A stretch of 64,000 nucleotides of DNA from Thermoactinomyces sp. DSM 45891 (GTDB lineage: Bacteria > Bacillota > Bacilli > Thermoactinomycetales > Thermoactinomycetaceae): positions 1-64,000 of the forward strand of contig NZ_FPJZ01000006.1 in NCBI RefSeq assembly GCF_900119485.1, written 5' to 3'. Shown piece by piece: positions 45,666 to 53,166 of the stretch (its first letter is position 1; every line of letters begins with the position of its first letter). The notes under the pieces are model-generated. The model was not told where the DNA came from. It worked only from the letters and a program-made list of their open reading frames with translations, and did not search any database. The position numbers and the translations under genes were made by a program.

Positions 45666-46364
45666 TTAACGACTAGAAAAGCGAAGTGCGTTAACAGATA
45701 CTCCAGGACCCATGGTCGAAGAAACTGTTACACTCTTCATGTAAGTGCCTTTTGCAGCCGCTGGTTTCGCCTTTGTAAGAGCATCAGCAAGAGCTTGCAA
45801 GTTTTCAGCGAGTTGTGCTTCTGTGAAGGACACTTTTCCGATAGGAGCATGAATAATACCTGCTTTATCCCCGCGGTACTCGATTTTACCTGCTTTGATC
45901 TCATTGATTGCTTTTTCGACTTCAAATGTTACTGTGCCTGTTTTTGGGTTTGGCATAAGACCTTTTGGTCCGAGTACACGGCCCAAGCGACCTACTTGAC
46001 CCATCATATCAGGAGTTGCTACAACAACATCAAATTCGAACCAACCTTGTTGGATTTTGTTGATGAGGTCCTCATCGCCTACGTAATCCGCTCCAGCAAG
46101 TTCAGCTTCTTTTGCTTTCTCGCCTTTAGCAAAAACAAGAACGCGTTGAGTTTTACCGGTACCGTGTGGCAGTACAACAGCACCTCTCACTTGTTGATCT
46201 GCTTTTTTGGTATCAATACCTAAGCGGAATGCAGCTTCAACCGTTTCATCAAATTTAGCTGTAGAAAGTTCTTTTACGAGAGTAAGCGCTTCGGCTATAT
46301 CGTATTGTTTGAAACGATCTACTTTCTTGGTAGCTTCCAAGTACTTTTTACCATGTTTAGCCAC
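45666..46364 (-). CDS. rplA: 50S ribosomal protein uL1
   Basis: The 232-residue protein equals B. subtilis L1 and has KHGKKYLEATKKVDR, the GPKGLMPNPKTGTVT loop and the C-terminal STMGPGVSVN. L1 forms the mobile stalk that moves E-site tRNA. The start is GTG at 46364, with GGGAGG 7 bases upstream. It follows rplK after 87 bases that include a possible L1-binding site. Confidence 0.98.
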   Translation of the reverse strand: MAKHGKKYLEATKKVDRFKQYDIAEALTLVKELSTAKFDETVEAAFRLGIDTKKADQQVRGAVVLPHGTGKTQRVLVFAKGEKAKEAELAGADYVGDEDLINKIQQGWFEFDVVVATPDMMGQVGRLGRVLGPKGLMPNPKTGTVTFEVEKAINEIKAGKIEYRGDKAGIIHAPIGKVSFTEAQLAENLQALADALTKAKPAAAKGTYMKSVTVSSTMGPGVSVNALRFSSR

Positions 46365-46380
46365 TTCAATTCCTCCCTTC

Positions 46381-46406
46381 GTGGTTGTAACGGATGATCC
46401 TCCCAC
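46381..46406 (-). promoter_or_regulatory. Possible L1-binding site before rplA
   Basis: On the minus strand GTGG pairs with CCAC and GGA with TCC, with an asymmetric loop (GA against GTTACAA) between them, five bases before the rplA ribosome site. The helix-loop-helix layout resembles the mRNA sites by which L1 represses its own synthesis. It was judged by eye. Confidence 0.4.
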
Positions 46407-46451
46407 TTACCTAGACAATCGTGGCAGAGAGCCTAGGCAACGAAGACGTTA

Positions 46452-46877
46452 TTAGTCTTCGATGACGATCCCCATGCTACGGGCAGTGCCTTCTACCATA
46501 CGCATAGCGCCTTCAACATCAGCTGCGTTTAGGTCCGGCATTTTTGTTTCAGCAATTTCGCGAACTTTATCGCGCTTAACCGTTGCTACTTTTTTCTTGT
46601 TAGGCTCTCCAGAACCAGATTCGATTCCAGCAGCTTTTTTCAAGAGAATTGCAGCTGGTGGAGTTTTCGTAATGAAGGTGAATGAACGATCTTCAAATAC
46701 AGTAATCTCCACAGGAATGATCATACCTGCTTGATCCGCAGTACGAGCATTAAATTCTTTACAGAATCCCATGATGTTAACACCAGCTGCTCCGAGAGCT
46801 GGTCCAACAGGTGGCGCTGGGTTAGCTTTACCAGCAGGGATTTGTAGCTTGACCACTCTAAAGACTTTCTTGGCCAT
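46452..46877 (-). CDS. rplK: 50S ribosomal protein uL11
   Basis: This 141-residue protein has KLQIPAGKANPAPPVGPALG (near 9-28) and the C-terminal EGTARSMGIVIED. L11 shapes the GTPase centre, is the thiostrepton site and is needed to activate RelA. In the 158 bases between it and nusG there are small stems (AAGCG/CGCTT; CCGC/GCGG) but no clear promoter that I can defend. Confidence 0.98.
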   Translation of the reverse strand: MAKKVFRVVKLQIPAGKANPAPPVGPALGAAGVNIMGFCKEFNARTADQAGMIIPVEITVFEDRSFTFITKTPPAAILLKKAAGIESGSGEPNKKKVATVKRDKVREIAETKMPDLNAADVEGAMRMVEGTARSMGIVIED

Positions 46878-47035
46878 CGCTAACTACCTCCTTCAACACA
46901 ATGTGGTATTTTGCGGGGAATTCCCCTCCCACGGTCACAGCAAGCGAATAAACGCTTCTGTTCCGCCTTAAGCGGCTGGGTAATAACTATAACAATCTAT
47001 CATACTTTCAGGAGAAACAAAAGTTTTTCCTGATG

Positions 47036-47569
47036 TTAAATTTTTTCCACTTGGAAATATTCTAGTTCTACTGGTGTTTCTCTACCGAACATGTTGACTA
47101 GCAACTTCAACTTACCATTTTTGGCATCGACTTCTTCGATTAGTCCAATCGTGCCTGCAAACGGACCCTCTTTCACACGTACCGATTCTCCTACCTCGTA
47201 ATCCACGATGATCTGAGCTTCTTCTACGCCCATCGAAGCAAGAATGACCTGAACCTCGTCTGGTAAAAGGGGTGTTGGTTTCGAACCAGCACCAGAAGAA
47301 CCAACAAAGCCGGTTACACCTGGTGTATTCCTTACTACATACCAAGAGTCGTCTGTCATGACCATTTCGACTAGGACATACCCAGGAAACACTTTTCGCA
47401 TGACAGTCTTCTTCTTACCATCTTTCAGTTCCGTCTCTTCTTCCATGGGAACGAGTACGCGAAAAATCTTATCTTGCATCTCCATTGATTCGATGCGCTT
47501 CTCTAGGTTTGTCTTTACCTTGTTTTCGTAGCCGGAATACGTGTGAACGACATACCAATTCTTTTCCAT
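47036..47569 (-). CDS. nusG: Transcription elongation factor NusG
   Basis: This 177-residue protein has the NGN domain (NWYVVHTYSGYENKVKTNLE) and a C-terminal KOW domain (VKEGPFAGTIGLIEEVD). In Bacillus NusG promotes pausing and couples transcription to other machinery. It follows secE by 54 bases in the usual secE-nusG order. Confidence 0.98.
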   Translation of the reverse strand: MEKNWYVVHTYSGYENKVKTNLEKRIESMEMQDKIFRVLVPMEEETELKDGKKKTVMRKVFPGYVLVEMVMTDDSWYVVRNTPGVTGFVGSSGAGSKPTPLLPDEVQVILASMGVEEAQIIVDYEVGESVRVKEGPFAGTIGLIEEVDAKNGKLKLLVNMFGRETPVELEYFQVEKI

Positions 47570-47623
47570 GTAATCCAGGGTAGCTTACCCTGTCCCCCCT
47601 TACGACAATCGATTCAAATCAAT

Positions 47624-47851
47624 CTATTTTTTTGGAATCAAATTCAATACCTCGTTAATCCCTAAATCAATTAGGAACAAAAAGATGGTTAGAACAGCAA
47701 CAGTAGATACAACGACTAGTGTGTAGTTAACCATTTCCTTACGGGATGGCCAACGAACACGTTTGAGCTCTTGAACGCTACCGCTAAAGAAACCCACAGT
47801 ACCGCCCACGCTTTTCTTGATACCACGTCCGATATTGGCAAGAAAAGTCAT
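47624..47851 (-). CDS. secE: Protein translocase subunit SecE
   Basis: This 75-residue protein has the amphipathic SVQELKRVRWPSRKEMV segment and one transmembrane helix (about 41-62). It clamps SecY (15873-17177). The ATG at 47851 is chosen because GGGGGTG precedes it. It lies 35 bases after rpmG. Confidence 0.97.
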   Translation of the reverse strand: MTFLANIGRGIKKSVGGTVGFFSGSVQELKRVRWPSRKEMVNYTLVVVSTVAVLTIFLFLIDLGINEVLNLIPKK

Positions 47852-47886
47852 ATTGTCACCCCCATCTTTCATTAAGGAAGAAGTTA

Positions 47887-48036
47887 TTACTTGGTTTCAC
47901 GATGAACAGTATGAGTGTTGCAACGAGGGCAATACTTCTTCAACTCCATACGATCTGGATGCTTACGCTTGTTTTTGGTCAACGCATAATTGCGCATTTT
48001 GCAAGTTACGCAAGCCATTGTAATGTTTACGCGCAT
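47887..48036 (-). CDS. rpmG: 50S ribosomal protein bL33
   Basis: This 49-residue protein reads MRVNITMACVTCKMRNY, continues KNKRKHPDRMELKKYCPRCN, and ends HRETK. Cys9, Cys12, Cys36 and Cys39 bind zinc, so this is the zinc form of L33. It is short but in the canonical place before secE and has GGAGG upstream. Confidence 0.97.
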   Translation of the reverse strand: MRVNITMACVTCKMRNYALTKNKRKHPDRMELKKYCPRCNTHTVHRETK

Positions 48037-48108
48037 TGAAAAACACCTCCCCTACAAATATCAGTCCGATCAAATCATGATGGTATATGATTAGAAAACA
48101 CCCAAGTT

Positions 48109-48138
48109 AATTTATCATAACCTCGCATCCTCTGTCAA
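48109..48138 (-). promoter_or_regulatory. Promoter of rpmG-secE-nusG
   Basis: TTGACA (48133-48138), an 18-base spacer and TAAATT (48109-48114) with an upstream TGn on the minus strand, about 73 bases before rpmG. Confidence 0.6.
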
Positions 48139-48183
48139 TGAAAGCCTACTTCATACCCATTATGGGCTTATTTTTCTCGGTAG

Positions 48184-48260
48184 AAACAAAAAAAGGAATT
48201 TGTCCTTTTTTGTCGAATGAAATAAAAAACAGGCTGGTCCCCTGTTTTTTATTTCATTCG
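48184..48260 (-). terminator. Tandem hairpins after sigH
   Basis: The first minus-strand hairpin has perfect 20-base arms (48214-48233 with 48241-48260) and a 7-base loop. It is followed directly by a second hairpin, ACAAAAAAGGA/TCCTTTTTTTGT (48185-48213). Together they isolate sigH from the rpmG operon and could also stop opposite-strand transcripts. Confidence 0.8.
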
Positions 48261-48273
48261 TTATTTTCACTGT

Positions 48274-48936
48274 TTATAGAGAGATTTCTCTTACTTCTAA
48301 GTAGCGTTCTAGTTTTCTCTTCACACGTTGTAGTGCGTTATCGATGGACTTTACATGACGGTTTAGGTCCACAGCGATTTCTTGGTAGCTTCGCCCATCT
48401 AAGTATAACATCAACACTTTTCGCTCGAGGTCACTTAAAATTTGGGAAATTTGATCCTCGATATCGCTATATTCTTCTTGATTAATATAGATCTCTTCTG
48501 GATTTAGCCTGCCACCGGTGAGCGTATCATATAGTGTGCGATCCGAATCATCGTGGCTAGGCTTGTCCAATGAGACATAAGAATTAAGCGGAATATGCTT
48601 TTGACGAGTTGCTGTTTTGATGGCGGTGATGATTTGTCTGGTTATGCAAAGCTCAGCAAAAGCTTTAAACGAGGCCAGCTTGTCCCCACGAAAATCACGT
48701 ATTGCTTTATACAAGCCAATCATGCCTTCTTGCACAATATCTTCATGGTCTGCCCCAATTAAAAAATAGGAGCGGGCTTTCGCTCTAACAAAGTTCTTAT
48801 ACTTATGAATTAAGTATTCGAGGGCTTCTTGGCATCCAATCCGAACTTCCTCAACCAGCTCTTCATCTGGTAATGTTTTGTACTCGACGACCTTCTCATA
48901 CTGAATAGCATTACTTGTTTGTAGGTCTACACTCAC
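48274..48936 (-). CDS. sigH: RNA polymerase sigma-H factor
   Basis: This 220-residue sigma-70-type factor has region 2 (KNFVRAKARSYFLIGADHED, IVQEGMIGLYKAIRDF) and region 4 (DLERKVLMLYLDGRSYQEIA, then VKSIDNALQRVKRKLERYLE). It matches B. subtilis SigH, which starts the sporulation and stationary-phase programme. The start is GTG at 48936, behind GGGGGGATCGCA; a longer open frame upstream includes the promoter and is not used. It has its own promoter. Confidence 0.97.
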   Translation of the reverse strand: MSVDLQTSNAIQYEKVVEYKTLPDEELVEEVRIGCQEALEYLIHKYKNFVRAKARSYFLIGADHEDIVQEGMIGLYKAIRDFRGDKLASFKAFAELCITRQIITAIKTATRQKHIPLNSYVSLDKPSHDDSDRTLYDTLTGGRLNPEEIYINQEEYSDIEDQISQILSDLERKVLMLYLDGRSYQEIAVDLNRHVKSIDNALQRVKRKLERYLEVREISL

Positions 48937-48981
48937 TGCGATCCCCCCGGCAAAAGTAGCATGTAAACCGCATGTAAGGCT

Positions 48982-49011
48982 ATTATATCTGAAATGAAAC
49001 AAAATCGTCAA
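48982..49011 (-). promoter_or_regulatory. Sigma-A promoter of sigH
   Basis: TTGACG (49006-49011), an 18-base spacer and a perfect TATAAT (48982-48987) on the minus strand, 8 bases past the yacP stop codon. In B. subtilis this promoter is repressed by AbrB; the AT-rich surroundings would allow that, but no site can be defined by eye. Confidence 0.8.
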
Positions 49012-49019
49012 TTTTCCAC

Positions 49020-49544
49020 CTATTTTTTCCTTCTTAACTTTTCAAATTCTTTCTGCAAATGAGTCGGTAGATAATCCCCTAGCTTATTTTTAGGACTTGT
49101 TGACTCTTGAGTCCGTAAATCCTCTCCTAATTGAACCCTTGCACTTCGAATCTGCTCCAACAGTTCTCGTGAGGAAACCCGATACGCACCTTGACCAAAC
49201 ACCATTCGTTGTTCTAGATAATCAGAAGTAGCTACATAAATTCTACGATGTGGATTTTTACTTTTTCGCACAAATTGCTCGATGTATTCATCCGCCGTCT
49301 CATCTTTACATGTAAAGACCACTTCCACCTTTTCTTGTGTTTTTTGTACACGCGCCCCGTGAGTCTGGTGAGCATCAAATACTACATACACTTTACGACC
49401 TGTCATTGCCTGATACTCAGATAGTTGACTAATCAACTGGTTTCGTTGTTCTTCTAAACGTCGTTCCTTCCGATGAATGTTTGCCTGGAGGCCGATCACA
49501 TTATAACCATCGACCACCAGCCATTCTTCACGCGTGCTAGCCAT
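49020..49544 (-). CDS. rae1: NYN-domain ribonuclease, YacP/Rae1 type
   Basis: This 174-residue protein has the NYN/PIN-like start WLVVDGYNVIG (8-18), VVFDAHQTHG (near 56-65) with conserved aspartates, and DETADEYIEQFV (near 80-91). In B. subtilis Rae1 (YacP) cuts mRNAs in the ribosomal A site. The ATG at 49544 overlaps the end of rlmB by 8 bases, so translation is probably coupled. Confidence 0.9.
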   Translation of the reverse strand: MASTREEWLVVDGYNVIGLQANIHRKERRLEEQRNQLISQLSEYQAMTGRKVYVVFDAHQTHGARVQKTQEKVEVVFTCKDETADEYIEQFVRKSKNPHRRIYVATSDYLEQRMVFGQGAYRVSSRELLEQIRSARVQLGEDLRTQESTSPKNKLGDYLPTHLQKEFEKLRRKK

Positions 49545-50277
49545 TATCCCGTCCGAGTGCCACTTGGTACATACAAATCCCCGCAGCCACAGATGCGTTG
49601 AGAGAAGCAACACGCCCCTTCATCGGAAGTCGCACTAAGAAGTCGCATTTTTTTTTCATTAATTGGCTAATTCCTTGACCTTCATTGCCAATAACCAGAG
49701 CAACTGGCATGTCAAAATTTACCTGATTGTAGGATTGTTTCGCAGATCCATCTGTTCCTACCAACCAAATGCCTTCCTTTTTTAGCTCATCTGCAACTCG
49801 GTTCAAATTGGTAACTTGTGCCACTGGTACATACTCAATAGCCCCCGCAGAGGTTTTGGCTACTACAGAAGTCAAGCCGACGGCACGCCGTTTTGGAATC
49901 ACAACACCGTGAACGCCTGCAGCATCGGCCGAACGAAGGATCGATCCTAAATTATGTGGGTCTTCAATCCCATCCAGCAAGAGTAAAAACGGCTTCTCGC
50001 CTTTCTTCTGAGCGCGCTTTAAGATCCGATCCACTGTGCTATATTCATAAGCCGCGATCTGAGCCGCGATTCCTTGATGGTTTCCACCATCCGCTAGTTG
50101 ATCTAGCTTCGAACGAGGCACCCATTGGTACGAAATCTTTTGATCTTCTAACTGTTTGATCATGTCAGCAATGGTCTTCTTCTGAACCCCTTCCGCTACG
50201 AACACCTTCTCGATATGTCGTCCCGAACTAAGTGTCTCTGATAAAGCCTGCCTTCCGATAATCCAATCTGTCCCCAT
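49537..50277 (-). CDS. rlmB: 23S rRNA (guanosine-2'-O)-methyltransferase
   Basis: This 246-residue SPOUT enzyme has an N-terminal substrate-binding domain (DWIIGRQALSETL), then the SpoU motifs DPHNLGSILRSADA, VIGNEGQGIS and IPMKG-like LPMKGRVASLNASVA. It corresponds to B. subtilis YacO/RlmB, predicted to methylate the 23S peptidyl transferase region. The ATG at 50277 is chosen because GGAGGAG precedes it. It lies 16 bases after mrnC. Confidence 0.92.
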   Translation of the reverse strand: MGTDWIIGRQALSETLSSGRHIEKVFVAEGVQKKTIADMIKQLEDQKISYQWVPRSKLDQLADGGNHQGIAAQIAAYEYSTVDRILKRAQKKGEKPFLLLLDGIEDPHNLGSILRSADAAGVHGVVIPKRRAVGLTSVVAKTSAGAIEYVPVAQVTNLNRVADELKKEGIWLVGTDGSAKQSYNQVNFDMPVALVIGNEGQGISQLMKKKCDFLVRLPMKGRVASLNASVAAGICMYQVALGRDNG

Positions 50278-50293
50278 ATCTAATCTCCTCCTA

Positions 50294-50722
50294 TCATTCA
50301 CACGCTACTATAATTTGTTTCATTAATTGTTCGAGTCTCTCTTGTTTGCCTGATAGATACAGATATCCAATCAGTGACTCCAAACCTGTACTATAGCGAT
50401 ACTGGGATACTGAAGCGCTTTTCGCCACACTACCTGATTTGGCATTACGTCCCCGGCGGAGCACATCCGCTTCTTCCTCTGTCAAATCACCTTCAATGAT
50501 ACGACTTGCTTTGGCTTGTGCCACCGCTGATACATATTGGGTCGCTCTTTGTTGTAGTTCATGAGGCTTGACCACCCCAATAGCAAGAAGGTGGTAACGT
50601 ACATATACTTCATACACGGAATCCCCTATATATGCTTGTAATAGGGGGTGGATTTGAGAGGGGGGCCTAGGCAAGTCGGCTTCCCCCATCCCTAGTAAAT
50701 ACGGATTTATTTTCTCTTCCAT
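50294..50722 (-). CDS. mrnC: Mini-ribonuclease III
   Basis: This 142-residue protein is a RNase III catalytic domain without the RNA-binding domain: AYIGDSVYEVYVRYHLL near 30-46, and the signature-like ESLIGYLYLSG near 114-124 with acidic metal ligands. In B. subtilis Mini-III matures 23S rRNA. Its start overlaps cysS by 16 bases. Confidence 0.94.
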   Translation of the reverse strand: MEEKINPYLLGMGEADLPRPPSQIHPLLQAYIGDSVYEVYVRYHLLAIGVVKPHELQQRATQYVSAVAQAKASRIIEGDLTEEEADVLRRGRNAKSGSVAKSASVSQYRYSTGLESLIGYLYLSGKQERLEQLMKQIIVACE

Positions 50723-52104
50723 CGCACACCTTGGGGAGTATCTTCTAACACAATCCCCTGCTCCAATAATTGATTTCGAATCGCATCTGCTAAGGCAAAG
50801 TCGCGATCCTTTCTAGCTTGTTGTCGCCCTTCAATAAGCGCCTCGATTTCATCTTCTAAAGACATCTCATTCCGATGAATCAGACCTAAAATATTTCCTG
50901 CGAACGTTTCAAACCAGTCGATTACCAGTTTACCCGTTTCTTGTGTAATTACTTCCCGAGATACTAAATCATTTGCAAGTCTAACACAATCAAACACGAC
51001 CGTAATCGCATTAGCAGAGTTAAAATCATCACTCATCTCTGTAATAAATTGACTGCTTAGATCTTCCAATTGTGACACAATGCTTCTATCCACATCTCCA
51101 GGCTGTGTAGCTTGGATTCGATGCTGTAGATTTTCATAGGCTGTCTGGATACGCTTTACACTCTCATCCGCTTGTCTGAGTGTATCTTCCGTAAAGTTCA
51201 TCGGGTTTCGATAATGAGTGGATAACAAGAAATAGCGCAAGGCAAGTGGCTCGAAATACTTGCGTAATTCCACTACACTCATGACATTCCCAACCGATTT
51301 GGACATCTTCACATTGTTCATATTGATAAATTCATTATGCAACCAATAACGAACAAACGTCTCACCCGTCATCGCCTCACTCTGGGCAATTTCATTTTCA
51401 TGGTGTGGGAAGCAGAGATCGATCCCCCCAGCATGTATATCCAAAGTATCCCCAAGATATCTGCGCGCCATAGCTGAACATTCGATATGCCAACCTGGAC
51501 GTCCCAGTCCCCACGGAGTATCCCAGCTAATCTCACCTGGCTTAGCAGCTTTCCATAGTGCAAAATCGAGCGGACTCTCCTTCAACTCATTTACTTCTAC
51601 ACGAGCACCCGATTTTAAATCTTCTAGTGAATGATGTGACAGGCATCCGTATCCTTCTTTTTTTAGGGAACGAAAGTAGACATCTCCGTTTTTTTCATAG
51701 GCGTATCCCTTTTTAATCAAATCCTGAATAAATTCGAGCATCTCTTGGATGTTTTCAGTCGCCCTCGGATGAGTGGTTGCTCTTTTTACTCCCAGAGCAT
51801 CCATGTCATCAAAGTACGCTTCGATGTATCGCTCCGCAATCTCTGGAACCGAAAGTCCTGTCTCAATGGATGCATTGATCAGGCGATCATCCACGTCTGT
51901 AAAGTTTTGTACGTAGTTTACCTCATACCCCTGGTGCTCCAAAAAACGTCTCGCCACATCAAAAAATACAAAACAACGAGCATTCCCGATATGAATATAA
52001 CTATATACAGTTGGGCCACAAACATACATATTGATCTTATTTTTCTCTATTGTGGTGAGAGTTTCTTTTTGTCTAGTCAGTGTATTGAACAGCTTGATTG
52101 TCAT
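50707..52104 (-). CDS. cysS: Cysteinyl-tRNA synthetase
   Basis: This 465-residue class I synthetase has the zinc-site cysteine in CGPTVYSYIHIGNA (28-41, with the HIGN signature), further zinc ligands near WHIECSAMA and CFPHHENE, and the KMSKS loop (near 266). It charges tRNA-Cys. The ATG is behind GGAGG. Its start overlaps the end of cysE by 32 bases, so both come from the T-box-controlled transcript. Confidence 0.97.
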   Translation of the reverse strand: MTIKLFNTLTRQKETLTTIEKNKINMYVCGPTVYSYIHIGNARCFVFFDVARRFLEHQGYEVNYVQNFTDVDDRLINASIETGLSVPEIAERYIEAYFDDMDALGVKRATTHPRATENIQEMLEFIQDLIKKGYAYEKNGDVYFRSLKKEGYGCLSHHSLEDLKSGARVEVNELKESPLDFALWKAAKPGEISWDTPWGLGRPGWHIECSAMARRYLGDTLDIHAGGIDLCFPHHENEIAQSEAMTGETFVRYWLHNEFINMNNVKMSKSVGNVMSVVELRKYFEPLALRYFLLSTHYRNPMNFTEDTLRQADESVKRIQTAYENLQHRIQATQPGDVDRSIVSQLEDLSSQFITEMSDDFNSANAITVVFDCVRLANDLVSREVITQETGKLVIDWFETFAGNILGLIHRNEMSLEDEIEALIEGRQQARKDRDFALADAIRNQLLEQGIVLEDTPQGVRWKRK

Positions 52105-52819
52105 GGTTGCTACCTCCTTGTTGCCCTTCTGGTATCAGCTTCATTTGTCCATTTTGTTCTTGTTTTAAGCGCTCTATCTCTTGTTTTAGCAGCCCGATCT
52201 CTCCCTGTAATCCGCGAAACATCTCTGCTACAGGGTCTGGAAGATTTACTTGATCGAGATCGGTTTGGACACGAACTCCATCCTGAACCACGATCCGTCC
52301 AGGAACACCTACAACAGTTGAGTTAGCAGGTACTTCTCTTAACACAACAGAACCTGCTCCAATTCGAGCGCAACGCCCAACTCGGATCGATCCTAATACT
52401 TTCGCGCCTGATGCAATCAGTACATGATCGTCAATCGTAGGATGACGTTTTCCTTTTTCTTTCCCAGTGCCCCCTAATGTAACTCCTTGATAAATGGTTA
52501 CATAGTTCCCGATCTCGCACGTTTCCCCTATTACCACACCCATCCCGTGGTCAATAAAACAACCAATCCCTATTTTGGCACCTGGATGGATTTCAATACC
52601 TGTGTGAAACCGATTACTCTGTGAAATCAAGCGGGCGACAAGGTACCAGCCCTTTTTATAAAACCAATGTGCTACTCGATGAGCCCAAATCGCATGTAGC
52701 CCTGCATACGTAAAAACGACTTCAATCGTATTTCTTGCCGCTGGATCTCGATCAAAGACGGCTTGGATATCCGCTTGTATCGTTCTCCGAAGCATCCCCA
52801 TTTTACTCAACCATGACAT
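52073..52819 (-). CDS. cysE: Serine O-acetyltransferase
   Basis: This 248-residue enzyme has the serine acetyltransferase N-terminal helices (DPAARNTIEV) and the left-handed beta-helix of hexapeptide repeats with DHGMGVVIGET and YQGVTLGGTGK. It makes O-acetylserine, the precursor of cysteine. A helical tail of about 50 residues (GLLKQEIERLKQEQ) is slightly longer than usual. The ATG at 52819 follows GAGGAGAAGG. It is the first gene behind the T-box leader. Confidence 0.95.
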   Translation of the reverse strand: MSWLSKMGMLRRTIQADIQAVFDRDPAARNTIEVVFTYAGLHAIWAHRVAHWFYKKGWYLVARLISQSNRFHTGIEIHPGAKIGIGCFIDHGMGVVIGETCEIGNYVTIYQGVTLGGTGKEKGKRHPTIDDHVLIASGAKVLGSIRVGRCARIGAGSVVLREVPANSTVVGVPGRIVVQDGVRVQTDLDQVNLPDPVAEMFRGLQGEIGLLKQEIERLKQEQNGQMKLIPEGQQGGSNHDNQAVQYTD

Positions 52820-52839
52820 ACAACCTTCTCCTCTCATCT

Positions 52840-53090
52840 GCCGAATAAAACAAATAACCGTCTCCATAGCACATCTGCTACAGAGACGGTTTGCCCGCGG
52901 TTCCACTCTGTTTGAACCCACCTACCAAAAGTGGATTCCCCTTAAATCCTGATAACGGCAGGGTACCGAATCTCCCTACTAAGATAGGCAAATCATCACC
53001 ATCCATTGGGGAAACTAGCTCTTGGGGGCACTTCCAGATGATATCGCTAAGGTCGTCTCACCGTTTGACCTCTCTCTGAAAACAACGATC
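52840..53090 (-). ncRNA. T-box leader of cysE-cysS, tRNA-Cys type
   Basis: On the minus strand the T-box sequence AGAGTGGAACCGCGGGC (52893-52909) precedes a terminator, AACCGTCTC/GAGACGGTT (52883-52891 with 52856-52864), ending in ATTTGTTTT. Upstream, a long stem I leads into CTTAGTAGGGAG. The likely specifier codon is TGC (Cys) at 52988-52990 in GATTTGCCTA. Uncharged tRNA-Cys would bind and keep transcription going into cysE and cysS. The stretch 52820-53149 has no gene. Confidence 0.9.
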
Positions 53091-53136
53091 ATCTATACTT
53101 TTCCCAATCATCGCAAAGCCGTATGAATTTAACTCT

Positions 53137-53166
53137 ATTCTCTCCGATTCTAGGAACGTTTGTCAA
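53137..53166 (-). promoter_or_regulatory. Promoter candidate for the cysE-cysS T-box transcript
   Basis: TTGACA (53161-53166) lies inside the end of gltX, with an 18-base spacer to GAGAAT (53137-53142) on the minus strand. The -10 is weak. The predicted start, near 53130, precedes the T-box stem I. Confidence 0.45.
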
